Shown: piece by piece, positions 14,431-22,827 of the stretch
Numbering within the stretch: position 1 is the first letter of the stretch
Layout of the letters: each line of letters begins with the position of its first letter
Assembly (NCBI GenBank): GCA_025359165.1
Contig: JANYHG010000113.1
Location: forward strand, 1 to 32,498
Direction: 5' to 3'
Origin: Hyphomicrobiaceae bacterium
GTDB lineage: Bacteria; Pseudomonadota; Alphaproteobacteria; Rhizobiales; Hyphomicrobiaceae
DNA: 32,498 bases
Position numbers and translations under genes: made by a program
The notes under the pieces: model-generated
Told to the model about the DNA's origin: nothing
Databases searched by the model: none
The model's input: only the letters and a program-made list of their open reading frames with translations

Positions 14431-17400
14431 ATGCTCAAGAAAAAAACAGGTGGCCAAAATTCAGGCGGTCACGTCAAGGCGGCACGCGGTGCGGCTGTCG
14501 TCCCCACTGCCACGCCGAACACCGTCGATCGGCGCGGGTTTCTGCGCACGTCCGGTCTCGCCGTCGGTGGCGTCTCGGCGGTTGCGGCCTTCGGTGTCGG
14601 GCGCGTCGAGAAAGCCGAGGCGGCGGGCGCTGCTGCCGGTGCCGCCAAGATCGAGATCAAAAAATCGGTCTGCACGCATTGCTCCGTCGGCTGCACCGTG
14701 ACGGCTGAAGTCGAGAATGGCGTATGGACGCGTCAGCAGCCGAGCTTCGACAGCCCCTTCAACCTCGGTGCCCACTGCGCCAAGGGTGCCGCGATCCGCG
14801 AGCATGCCCACGGCGAACGTCGCCTCAAATACCCCATGAAAATGGTGGGTGGTAAGTGGGAGCGGATCAGCTGGGATCAGGCGATCGAGGAAGTCGGCAC
14901 GAAGCTGCTCGCCATCAAGGAAAAATCAGGTCCGGACTCCGTCTATTGGCTCGGCTCCGCCAAGCACTCCAACGAGCAGTGCTATCTTTTCCGTAAATTC
15001 GCCTCCATGTGGGGGACCAACAACGTCGATCATCAGGCGCGCATCTGCCACTCGACCACGGTTGCCGGCGTTGCCAACACATGGGGCTACGGCGCCATGA
15101 CCAACTCGTACAACGACATCATGAATTCGAAGGCCATCTTCATTATCGGCGGCAATCCCGCCGAGGCGCATCCTGTTTCCCTGCAGCATCTGCTGAAAGC
15201 CAAGGAACAGAACAATGCGCCGATGATCGTCTGCGATCCGCGCTTCACACGCACCGCCGCCCACGCCACCGAATACGTGCGTATGCGCCCCGGCACCGAC
15301 ATCGCCCTGATCTGGGGCATCGTCTGGCATCTGTTCGAGAATGGATGGGAAGACAAGAAGTTCGTCGACGACCGCGTCTGGGGCATGGACTTCGTCCGCG
15401 ACGAAGTGAAGAAATGGACGCCGGAAGAAGTCGAGAAAGTCACCGGCGTTCCGGGCGCGCAGCTCTATCGCGTCGCCAAAACGCTCCACACCCACAAGCC
15501 CGGCACCGTGATCTGGTGCATGGGTGGCACGCAGCATACCGTCGGTAACGCCAACGTACGCGCCTACTGCATCATGCAGCTCGTGCTCGGAAACATGGGC
15601 GTCGCCGGTGGCGGCACCAACATCTTCCGCGGCCACGACAACGTTCAAGGCGCAACCGATCTCGGCGTCACCTGCGACAGCCTGCCCGGCTACTACGGCC
15701 TGGTCGAAGCCGCGTGGCGTCATTGGGCCCGCGTCTGGGATCTTCCTTACGACGACGTCGCCAAAAACTTCAAAGACAAGAAGCTGATGGAATCGGCGGG
15801 TATGCCCGTCAGCCGTTGGATCGACGGCGTGATGGAAGACAAAGCCAACATCGATCAGCCCGACAACATCAAGGCGATGGTGTTCTGGGGCCATGCGCCC
15901 AACTCGCAGACGCGCGGGCCGGAGATGAAGAAGGCGTTCGAAAAGCTGGAAATGCTCGTCATCGTCGATCCGTACCCGACCGTGTCGGCAATCATGCACG
16001 ACCGCACCGACAACGTGTATCTGTTGCCGGCCGCGACGCAGCTCGAAACGTCCGGCTCGGTCACGGCATCGAACCGCTCACTGCAGTGGCGCGAAAAGAT
16101 CTTCACGTTCTTCGAAGCGCTGCCCGATCACACCATCATGTATAAATTCGCGAAAAAGTTCGGCTTCGCCGACGCGATGTTCAAGAACATCAAGGTCGAG
16201 AAAGACGAACCCGTCGTCGAAGATGTGACCCGCGAATTCAATCGCGGCATGTGGAGCATCGGCTACACCGGCCAGTCCCCCGAGCGCATGAAGAAGCACA
16301 TGGCCAACCAGCACACCTTCGATCGGGTGACGCTGAAGGCCAACGGCGGTCCGTGCGACGGCGACACCTATGGGCTGCCTTGGCCCTGCTGGGGCACGGC
16401 TGACATGAAGATGGGCAACGGCAAGGTCGGCCATCCCGGCACCGCCAACCTGTACGATACCTCGAAGCCGGTGTCCGAAGGCGGGCTCAACTTCCGCGTC
16501 AACTGGGGCGTCACCGTCAAGGGCGTCGACAACGACAAGTGGGCGAAGGGTGATCCCGCCAAGGATACCCTGCTCGCAACCAACAGCTACCCCGTCGGCA
16601 ACGAACTCAAGGACGGCCATCCCCCCGTCACGATGGGCATGCTGAAAAAGCTCGGCTGGGACAAGGATCTGACGGCGGCAGAGTTGGAGTCGATCACCAA
16701 AGTCGGCGGCAACGCCATCGACGCCGTCGCCTGGACCAACGATCTCTCGGGCGGCATTCAGCGCGTCGCCATTCTGCACGGCCTTGCGCCGTTCGGGAAC
16801 GGTCGCGCCCGCGCCGTAGTCTGGAACTTCCCCGACGGCGTGCCGATGCATCGCGAACCACTTTATTCGCCCTCGGCCGAACTGGTGGCGAAATACCCGA
16901 CCCACACCGATCGCAAGCTGATGCGCTTGCCCGTGCTCTACGCGAAGATCCAGAACGCGGCGATCGCCAACAACGTGCCCAAGGACTACCCGATCGTGCT
17001 CACCTCCGGTCGCCTCGTGGAATACGAAGGCGGCGGCGACGAGACCCGCTCCAACCCGTGGCTCGCCGAGTTGCAACAGACAATGTTCGTCGAGATCAAC
17101 CCGTCAGACGCCAATGATCGCGGCATCAAGGACGGCCAGCTTGTCTGGGTCGAGGGTCCCGAAAAGGGCAAGGTCAAAGTTCAGGCACAGGTGACCGAGC
17201 GCGTCGGCAAAGGCGTGGCGTTCATGCCGTTCCATTTCGGCGGCCATTTCCAGGGCAAGGACTTGCGCGACAAATATCCCGCAGGCACGGATCCGTACGT
17301 GCTCGGAGAGTCGACGAACGTAGCCCAGACCTACGGCTACGACAGCGTGACGCAAATGCAAGAAACCAAGACCACGCTGTGCAAGATCACGCTGGCTTAA
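14431..17400 (+). CDS. fdhA: Formate dehydrogenase catalytic (alpha) subunit, Tat-exported, Cys form
   Basis: This subunit oxidises formate to CO2 at a bis-pyranopterin Mo or W centre. The 989-residue protein has a Tat leader (DRRGFLRTSG, Arg34-Arg35), then a [4Fe-4S] site with Cys81, Cys84, Cys88 and Cys116 (CTHCSVGC ... HCAKG), with the conserved Lys118 after it. The active site reads QARICHSTTVAG: Cys206 (codon TGC, 15046-15048) is the metal ligand, followed by the catalytic His. It is therefore a cysteine, not a selenocysteine, enzyme. The molybdopterin dinucleotide-binding domain fills the C-terminus (LTSGRLVEYEGGGDETRSNPWL). GGGAG six bases before the ATG at 14431 decides the start over one at 14404. 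fdhB follows after 16 bases. The product is predicted to work on the periplasmic face. Confidence 0.96.
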   Translation: MLKKKTGGQNSGGHVKAARGAAVVPTATPNTVDRRGFLRTSGLAVGGVSAVAAFGVGRVEKAEAAGAAAGAAKIEIKKSVCTHCSVGCTVTAEVENGVWTRQQPSFDSPFNLGAHCAKGAAIREHAHGERRLKYPMKMVGGKWERISWDQAIEEVGTKLLAIKEKSGPDSVYWLGSAKHSNEQCYLFRKFASMWGTNNVDHQARICHSTTVAGVANTWGYGAMTNSYNDIMNSKAIFIIGGNPAEAHPVSLQHLLKAKEQNNAPMIVCDPRFTRTAAHATEYVRMRPGTDIALIWGIVWHLFENGWEDKKFVDDRVWGMDFVRDEVKKWTPEEVEKVTGVPGAQLYRVAKTLHTHKPGTVIWCMGGTQHTVGNANVRAYCIMQLVLGNMGVAGGGTNIFRGHDNVQGATDLGVTCDSLPGYYGLVEAAWRHWARVWDLPYDDVAKNFKDKKLMESAGMPVSRWIDGVMEDKANIDQPDNIKAMVFWGHAPNSQTRGPEMKKAFEKLEMLVIVDPYPTVSAIMHDRTDNVYLLPAATQLETSGSVTASNRSLQWREKIFTFFEALPDHTIMYKFAKKFGFADAMFKNIKVEKDEPVVEDVTREFNRGMWSIGYTGQSPERMKKHMANQHTFDRVTLKANGGPCDGDTYGLPWPCWGTADMKMGNGKVGHPGTANLYDTSKPVSEGGLNFRVNWGVTVKGVDNDKWAKGDPAKDTLLATNSYPVGNELKDGHPPVTMGMLKKLGWDKDLTAAELESITKVGGNAIDAVAWTNDLSGGIQRVAILHGLAPFGNGRARAVVWNFPDGVPMHREPLYSPSAELVAKYPTHTDRKLMRLPVLYAKIQNAAIANNVPKDYPIVLTSGRLVEYEGGGDETRSNPWLAELQQTMFVEINPSDANDRGIKDGQLVWVEGPEKGKVKVQAQVTERVGKGVAFMPFHFGGHFQGKDLRDKYPAGTDPYVLGESTNVAQTYGYDSVTQMQETKTTLCKITLA

Positions 17401-17416
17401 GGGAGGAGTGACATCC

Positions 17417-18007
17417 ATGGCACGAATGAAATTCCTCTGCGACGCCGAGCGCTGCATCGAGTGCAACGCCTGCGTCACCGCCTGCAAGAACGAAAACGAA
17501 GTGCCGTGGGGCATCAACCGCCGTCGCGTCGTCACGATCAACGACGGCAAACCCGGCGAGCGCTCGATCTCGGTGGCATGCATGCATTGTTCGGATGCGC
17601 CGTGCATGGCTGTCTGCCCGGTCGATTGCTTCTATCAGACCGAGCAGGGCGTCGTTCTGCACAACAAGGATCTGTGCATCGGTTGCGGCTATTGCTTCTA
17701 CGCCTGTCCGTTTGGTGCGCCGCAATACCCGCAGGCCACCAACTTCGGCAGCCGTGGCAAGATGGACAAGTGCACGTTCTGCGCGGGCGGTCCTGAAAAG
17801 GACGCCGAAGTGCAGTTCAAGAAGTACGGTCGCAATCGCCTTGCGGAAGGCAAACTTCCGCTCTGCGCGGAAATGTGCTCGACCAAGGCTCTGCTCGCCG
17901 GTGACGGCGACGTGGTCTCGACCATCTACCGCGAACGCGTCGTGACCCGAGGTTTTGGTTCGGGTGCTTGGGGCTGGGGCAAAGCCTACCCCGGCCAAAG
18001 CGGTTGA
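17417..18007 (+). CDS. fdhB: Formate dehydrogenase iron-sulfur (beta) subunit
   Basis: The 196-residue protein is a ferredoxin-type electron-transfer subunit carrying electrons from FdhA towards the cytochrome b subunit. It has four cysteine clusters suited to four [4Fe-4S] centres: CIECNACVTAC, CMHCSDAPCMAVCP, CIGCGYCFYACP, and the later CTFC plus CAEMC pair. It has no signal of its own, so it is expected to cross the membrane bound to the Tat-leader subunit, as in related enzymes. There is no clear C-terminal membrane anchor. GGAGGAG eight bases before the ATG at 17417 supports the start; an in-frame GTG nine bases earlier lies within this Shine-Dalgarno. It is close behind fdhA, whereas a large hairpin separates it from fdhC. 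Confidence 0.95.
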   Translation: MARMKFLCDAERCIECNACVTACKNENEVPWGINRRRVVTINDGKPGERSISVACMHCSDAPCMAVCPVDCFYQTEQGVVLHNKDLCIGCGYCFYACPFGAPQYPQATNFGSRGKMDKCTFCAGGPEKDAEVQFKKYGRNRLAEGKLPLCAEMCSTKALLAGDGDVVSTIYRERVVTRGFGSGAWGWGKAYPGQSG

Positions 18008-18056
18008 TGACGTCGCTTGCTGCAGCATCGATAGCGATGTCTGAAAAATCGCATAG

Positions 18057-18098
18057 CCGGTTCACGCCGCGACCCTCGTAAGTCGCGGCCTGAACCGG
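18057..18098 (+). promoter_or_regulatory. Large hairpin in the fdhB-fdhC intergenic region
   Basis: Two 17-base arms (18057-18073 and 18082-18098) are complementary except for one C-C mismatch and enclose an 8-nt loop (cctcgtaa). The hairpin starts 50 bases after the fdhB stop and ends 38 bases before the fdhC ATG. No T-tract follows. It could be an attenuator or mRNA processing/stabilising element that sets subunit ratios within the operon. The pairing is seen; the role is inferred. Confidence 0.6.
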
Positions 18099-18135
18099 GG
18101 TGACGAATTAAAAATGCGGACGTGCGGTGGCCTCG

Positions 18136-19242
18136 ATGATCAGAACTCTCCTAACTGCAACCTTGCTCGTGCTGCTCGGCATCACCACCAGCTTGGCGCA
18201 ATCATCCGTCCGGCCGCCGGCCAACGCCGTCACGAACGCGACGCCGGGTGCCCCTGGTGCCGGAGGCCCCGTCAACGAAGATGCACAGTTCTGGAAACAG
18301 GTGCGCGGCGGGGTCGAAGGCACCGTGTCGATCCCCGACAAGAAGGCCGGCGTGCTCGTGCAATCCAGCGGCGAAGCATGGCGCGAATTCCGTAATGGCC
18401 CGCTGCCACGCTACGGCGCCTACGGCATGATCGGCATGTTGGTTTTGCTGGCGGCATTCTATTTTATTCGCGGCCGCATCCGCCTCGATCACGGCTGGGC
18501 CGGACGCACCATCGAGCGGTTCGGCGAACTCGATCGCATGGCGCACTGGCTGATGGCTGTTTCTTTCATCATCCTCGGCTTGACCGGCCTCAACACGCTC
18601 TATGGCCGCAGCGTGCTCCTCCCTGTCATTGGCAAGGAAACGTTCGCTGCCCTGTCCGCCACCGGCAAGACACTGCACAATTACGTCGCGTTCGCCTTCA
18701 TGCTGGGCTTGGCCTTGTCGTTCGTGCTGTGGATCAAAGACAACATTCCCGGTCCACGCGATGTCGTCTGGCTGCTGAAGGGCGGCGGTATGTTCATGAA
18801 GGGCTCGCATCCTCCGGCCTGGAAATTCAATGCGGGCCAGAAAATTCTGTTCTGGACGATCATGTTGGCGGGCTTGTCGATCAGCCTCAGCGGCATTGAA
18901 CTGATGTTCCCGTTCCAGTTCGCGCTGTTCGCAAAGACATTCGGCGTCCTCGGCGGCTTGGGCTTCGGAGTGCCCGCCACGGTCTCCACCATTCAAGAAA
19001 TGCAGTTTGCCAGCGCTTGGCACTCGATCATGGCCCTTGTGCTCGTGTGCGTGATCTTTGCGCACATCTACATCGGTACGCTCGGCATGGAGGGTGCCTT
19101 TGACGCCATGGCGACGGGTCGCGTCGACGAGAACTGGGCCAAGGAGCATCACTCGCTCTGGGCGGAGCGCGCTATAGCCAAGCGCGACGCCGGGACTACA
19201 AAAACTGCGCCCGGCAGTAACGGCCTGCAGCCAGCGGAGTAA
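18136..19242 (+). CDS. fdhC: Formate dehydrogenase cytochrome b (gamma) subunit
   Basis: The gamma subunit anchors the complex in the membrane and passes electrons through heme b to quinone. This 368-residue version has an N-terminal signal-like segment (MIRTLLTATLLVLLGITTSLAQ), then an unusually long stretch of about 70 soluble residues before the first core helix (YGMIGMLVLLAAFYFIRG). The core shows membrane helices with the expected histidines: MAHWLMAVSFIILGLTG (His137), KTLHNYVAFAFMLGLAL (His181), and SAWHSIMALVLVCVIFAHIYIGT near the C-terminus. The ending WAKEHHSLWAE is typical of the family. ATG at 18136 is chosen over a GTG nine bases earlier; the Shine-Dalgarno is weak. The WD40-cytochrome c gene follows after 36 bases. 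Confidence 0.94.
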   Translation: MIRTLLTATLLVLLGITTSLAQSSVRPPANAVTNATPGAPGAGGPVNEDAQFWKQVRGGVEGTVSIPDKKAGVLVQSSGEAWREFRNGPLPRYGAYGMIGMLVLLAAFYFIRGRIRLDHGWAGRTIERFGELDRMAHWLMAVSFIILGLTGLNTLYGRSVLLPVIGKETFAALSATGKTLHNYVAFAFMLGLALSFVLWIKDNIPGPRDVVWLLKGGGMFMKGSHPPAWKFNAGQKILFWTIMLAGLSISLSGIELMFPFQFALFAKTFGVLGGLGFGVPATVSTIQEMQFASAWHSIMALVLVCVIFAHIYIGTLGMEGAFDAMATGRVDENWAKEHHSLWAERAIAKRDAGTTKTAPGSNGLQPAE

Positions 19243-19278
19243 CCCGGCATCGAGCCAAGTTCGACAAGGTTCGACGTC

Positions 19279-20856
19279 ATGGCCCGGCATCGCGCACGTT
19301 CCATTGCCGCAGGCCTTGCGGCTTACCCTTCAGCGCCGTGGCCCGCTGTCGCAAAACCTCGCCTCCTAGTGGCGTTGACAATGTGCGTCGTTACCATCGC
19401 TGCGACAGTGCCTGCTGACGCACAGACGAACGCCCGCCCATCCACCGCCGAACGCCGGGTGCAAGCCGGCAATCTCGTCGGCCACGGCGGCCCCGTCAAA
19501 ACCATACGCATCGATCCCGCAACGGGTCGCATCCTCACCGGTGCCTTCGACTACGCCATGACCGCGTGGTGGGACGAGGCCGGCACCATCCGCTCGCGTC
19601 GCATGGACGATCACAAAGGCGCTGTGAATGCGGTCGCGTTCGGCGGCGCCACCAACGCCGTTGCGTCTGCGACGAGAGCGACACCTTCGGACGAAATCAC
19701 CGCACTCGCCGCTGGCGACGATTTTGCCGTCACGGTGTGGTCGTTGCCCAAGGGCGAGAAGCGTCACGTATTTACCGGCCACACAGGCAAGATCGTGGGT
19801 CTTGCCGTATCGCCAGACGGCACAACCGCCGCATCCGCGAGTTGGGACCGCACCGCCCGCCTCTGGGATCTCGCCAGATTGCGACCCGGCCCGCTCCTCG
19901 AAGGCCACACCGGCCCTGTCAACGCAGTGGCGTTTGCGCAAGACGGCACCCGTGTCTTCACCGCCAGCGCCGACGGTCACATTCGCGCATTCGACGCGGC
20001 GACCGGCATTCTCGACCGCGCCATCCTCAGCCATGGCTGGGGCATCAACGTGCTGGAACGCATGCCGGGAACCGATCGCCTGCTGTTCGGAGCCGTGAAC
20101 GGCAGCGTCGCAATCATCGACAGCACGACAGGCGCGATCGTATCCGAGTTGCCGGCCCACGCCCGGCCTGTGCTGGCCGTCGCGGCGCTGGCGAAACCCG
20201 GTCTTGTCGCGACCGCCGCCGGCGACGGCGTCATCCGCGTCATGCGCGCCGACGATGGAGCCGTGATCGCTGACTACAAGAACCCCTTCGGCCCGGTGTG
20301 GGCCCTGGCGTTCGCCGCCGACGGTCAGGCCCTCTATTATGGCGGCCTCGACGACTTCGTCACACTCTGGCGCTTCACACCGCAAACATCCGTAGGCCCG
20401 GATCATTCACCAGAGCAGCGCCGGTTCCAGCTCAAAGCCGCATCCAACGACGAACTCGCGCAGGGCGAACAGCAGTTTGCGCGCAAGTGCAGCGTCTGCC
20501 ATACGCTAACGCCCGACGGCGGAAATCGCGCAGGCCCATCTTTGCATCGGCTTTTCGGACGCCGTATCGCGACGCTGGCAGGCTATCCGTTCTCCGAACC
20601 GCTGCGGCAGATGAGCTTGGTCTGGACGGAAGAAACGGTGTCGAAGCTGTTCGAGGTAGGGCCTGAAGTTTTGACCCCGGGCTCGAAAATGCCCTTGCAG
20701 CAGATGACCGACAAAGCGCAACGTGACGCGCTGATCGCTTACCTCAAATTGGCGACGCTCGCACCTCCGACGGACAATATGACATCGGATAAAATGACTT
20801 CGGAAAAGGCGCTGACGGATAAAGCGCCGACCAACGCAACGGGGACGGGACGATGA
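19279..20856 (+). CDS. Exported WD40 beta-propeller / cytochrome c fusion protein
   Basis: The 525-residue protein joins two modules. After a long basic n-region and hydrophobic core (RLLVALTMCVVTIAATVPADAQ, cleavage likely after ADA) come WD40-type blades over about residues 65-368, with recognisable GHxxxV...SPDGTTAASASWDRTARLWDL and GHTGPVNAVAF units. Residues about 390-492 are a class I cytochrome c: heme-binding CSVCH at 404-408, GPSLHRLFGRR, and the axial Met471 in PGSKMPL, ending in AYLK. A short Thr/Lys/Asp-rich tail follows. It is predicted to be periplasmic. It lies 36 bases after fdhC on the same strand and overlaps the next small gene as ATGA. It could accept electrons from the formate dehydrogenase, or act as a docking or sensing protein; the partner is unknown. 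Confidence 0.9.
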   Translation: MARHRARSIAAGLAAYPSAPWPAVAKPRLLVALTMCVVTIAATVPADAQTNARPSTAERRVQAGNLVGHGGPVKTIRIDPATGRILTGAFDYAMTAWWDEAGTIRSRRMDDHKGAVNAVAFGGATNAVASATRATPSDEITALAAGDDFAVTVWSLPKGEKRHVFTGHTGKIVGLAVSPDGTTAASASWDRTARLWDLARLRPGPLLEGHTGPVNAVAFAQDGTRVFTASADGHIRAFDAATGILDRAILSHGWGINVLERMPGTDRLLFGAVNGSVAIIDSTTGAIVSELPAHARPVLAVAALAKPGLVATAAGDGVIRVMRADDGAVIADYKNPFGPVWALAFAADGQALYYGGLDDFVTLWRFTPQTSVGPDHSPEQRRFQLKAASNDELAQGEQQFARKCSVCHTLTPDGGNRAGPSLHRLFGRRIATLAGYPFSEPLRQMSLVWTEETVSKLFEVGPEVLTPGSKMPLQQMTDKAQRDALIAYLKLATLAPPTDNMTSDKMTSEKALTDKAPTNATGTGR

Positions 20857-20978
20857 AAGCATTTCTCTTGGGTATCGGCGCGTTGATCGTCGTCAGCTTC
20901 GCGAGTGCGGCGGTGTTGTCGGCGGTATCGCAATCATCGCAGACCGCCTACTCCGAAAAGGCCAGCGTTCGCCAATAG
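20853..20978 (+). CDS. 41-residue single-helix membrane microprotein
   Basis: An ATG at 20853 overlaps the TGA of the WD40-cytochrome gene (ATGA), with a strong purine-rich GGGGACGGGA just upstream; it runs 41 codons to TAG at 20976-20978. The product begins MKAFLLGIGALIVVSFASAA, one hydrophobic helix or uncleaved signal anchor of about 22 residues, followed by a short polar tail (SQSSQTAYSEKASVRQ). The ATGA overlap implies translational coupling, so it should be made together with the cytochrome. Its size and topology resemble small accessory subunits of respiratory complexes in general, but I do not recognise a family. ETF-QO starts 143 bases downstream. Confidence 0.72.
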   Translation: MKAFLLGIGALIVVSFASAAVLSAVSQSSQTAYSEKASVRQ

Positions 20979-21121
20979 ATGGCACCTGCGTCCGGTCGCC
21001 GCGACCTGTCGCGTAACGCGCCGCCATCCTCGATCCTGTCGTGATCCATCTTGAACCTTGACGTTTGTGGCGAACCAGCCATATCGAGCGGTGCACCTTT
21101 TCAACGATCGAGTGAGGGATC

Positions 21122-22804
21122 ATGGCAGACTCCGGAGAGCAATTGCCGGCACGCGAGGCGATGGAATTCGACGTCGTCATCGTCGGCGCAGGTCCGGCAG
21201 GCCTCGCGACCGCCATCCGCCTGAAACAGCAGGCCCTCGCCAAGGGACAGGAAGTCTCCGTCGTCGTGCTCGAAAAGGGTTCTGAAGTCGGCGCGCATAT
21301 TCTATCCGGCGCGGTCATCGATCCGATCGGGCTCGACATGCTGATCCCAGATTGGCGAACCAAGGGTTGCCCGCTCGACACCAAAGTCACCGATGACAGG
21401 TTCTATTATTTGGGCCCCGCAGGCAAAATCCGGTTACCGAATTTCGCACTGCCCCCGCTGATGAACAATCACGGCAACTACGTCGGTAGCCTCGGAGCCG
21501 TCTGCAGATGGCTCGGCGAGCAGGCCGCCGAACTTGGCGTGGAAATCTATCCAGGCTTTGCCGCCGCTGAAGTTCTTTACGACGACAAGGGTGCGGTTGT
21601 CGGCGTCGCCACCGGCGATATGGGCATTGGCAAAGACGGCAAACCGACCGGCAATTTCACTCGCGGCATGGAACTGCGCGGTAAATACACGATCATCGGC
21701 GAGGGCGTACGCGGCTCGCTGGCCAAGCAGCTGATCAAAAAATACGAACTCGACGCGAATTGCCAACCGCAGAAATTCGGCATCGGCATCAAGGAGCTTT
21801 GGGAAGTCAAACCCGAGAACCACAAACCCGGCTTGACCCAGCACACGTTCGGATGGCCGCTGGATAATAAAACCGGTGGCGGCTCGTTTCTGTATCACTA
21901 CGGAACCAACCTCGTGTCGGTCGGCTTCGTCGTCCATCTCAACTACGAGAACCCATACCTCTCGCCCTACGACGAATTCCAGCGCTTCAAAACCAACGAC
22001 CTGGTGCGACCGACCCTCGAAGGCGGAAAACGTATCGCTTACGGCGCGCGGGCCATCACCGAGGGCGGGTGGCAGTCGATCCCGAAGCTGGTATTCCCGG
22101 GTGGCGCGCTGGTCGGCTGTTCAGCCGGCTTCGTCAACGTGCCGCGCATCAAGGGCAGTCATAACGCCATCCTTTCGGGCATTCACGCGGCGGATGCGCT
22201 CGTCGACGCACTCGCGGCCGGGCGCGCCTACGACCGACTGGAAGATTACGAGACTGCGGTACGGTCCGGTCCCATCGCCACCGATCTCAAGCGCGTGCGC
22301 AATGCCAAACCGTTCTGGTCGCGCTTCGGCACCGGCCTCGGCATTCCGCTCGGCGGGCTCGACATGTGGCTCAATACGATCATTCCGGGGCGCGGATTGG
22401 GCTTCACGCTCAAACATGGCAAACCCGATTACGCCGCGACCAGACCGGCGGCAGAGTTTGCGCCGATCGCCTATGCGAAGCCAGACGGCATTCTGACCTT
22501 CGACAAGCTGACCAACGTCGCCTTTTCGGCGACGAACCACGAGGAAGATCAGCCCCCGCATCTCAAAGTCGGGGATATGGCACTGGAAGTGCGCAGCGAA
22601 CTCGGTGTCTTCGCCGGCCCGTCGAACCGCTATTGCCCGGCAGGCGTCTACGAATGGGTCGACGACGGCGCCAACAAAAAACGACTACAGATCAACGCTC
22701 AAAACTGCGTACACTGTAAAACTTGCGACATCAAAGACCCCAACCAGAACATCACCTGGACAGTGCCGGAAGGAAGCGGCGGGCCAAATTACCCCGGTAT
22801 GTAA
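21122..22804 (+). CDS. Electron transfer flavoprotein-ubiquinone oxidoreductase
   Basis: ETF-QO takes electrons from reduced electron transfer flavoprotein and reduces ubiquinone at the membrane surface, linking acyl-CoA, amino-acid and methylated-amine dehydrogenases to respiration. The 560-residue protein starts with the FAD dinucleotide motif VIVGAGPAGLATA, contains the conserved EKGSEVGAHILSGAVIDP and GCSAGFVNVPRIKGSHNAILSG segments, and ends with the [4Fe-4S] site Cys505, Cys529, Cys532, Cys535 (CPAG ... CVHCKTC) and PNYPGM. Length is normal and no ligand is missing. It is transcribed in the same direction as the FDH locus but separated by 143 bases. Its electron-transfer flavoprotein partner genes are not in the window. 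Confidence 0.96.
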   Translation: MADSGEQLPAREAMEFDVVIVGAGPAGLATAIRLKQQALAKGQEVSVVVLEKGSEVGAHILSGAVIDPIGLDMLIPDWRTKGCPLDTKVTDDRFYYLGPAGKIRLPNFALPPLMNNHGNYVGSLGAVCRWLGEQAAELGVEIYPGFAAAEVLYDDKGAVVGVATGDMGIGKDGKPTGNFTRGMELRGKYTIIGEGVRGSLAKQLIKKYELDANCQPQKFGIGIKELWEVKPENHKPGLTQHTFGWPLDNKTGGGSFLYHYGTNLVSVGFVVHLNYENPYLSPYDEFQRFKTNDLVRPTLEGGKRIAYGARAITEGGWQSIPKLVFPGGALVGCSAGFVNVPRIKGSHNAILSGIHAADALVDALAAGRAYDRLEDYETAVRSGPIATDLKRVRNAKPFWSRFGTGLGIPLGGLDMWLNTIIPGRGLGFTLKHGKPDYAATRPAAEFAPIAYAKPDGILTFDKLTNVAFSATNHEEDQPPHLKVGDMALEVRSELGVFAGPSNRYCPAGVYEWVDDGANKKRLQINAQNCVHCKTCDIKDPNQNITWTVPEGSGGPNYPGM

Positions 22805-22827
22805 CAGCGGTCGTCATTTGCGTCACG

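Noticed and set aside
15046-15048. Selenocysteine at the FDH active site
   Set aside because: The codon is TGC (Cys), not in-frame TGA, and there is no reason to expect a SECIS element.
14926-15999. 357-codon minus-strand frame opposite fdhA, and another at 16078-17076
   Set aside because: Both are shadows of fdhA with His/Val/Asp-biased nonsense composition and no recognisable motif.
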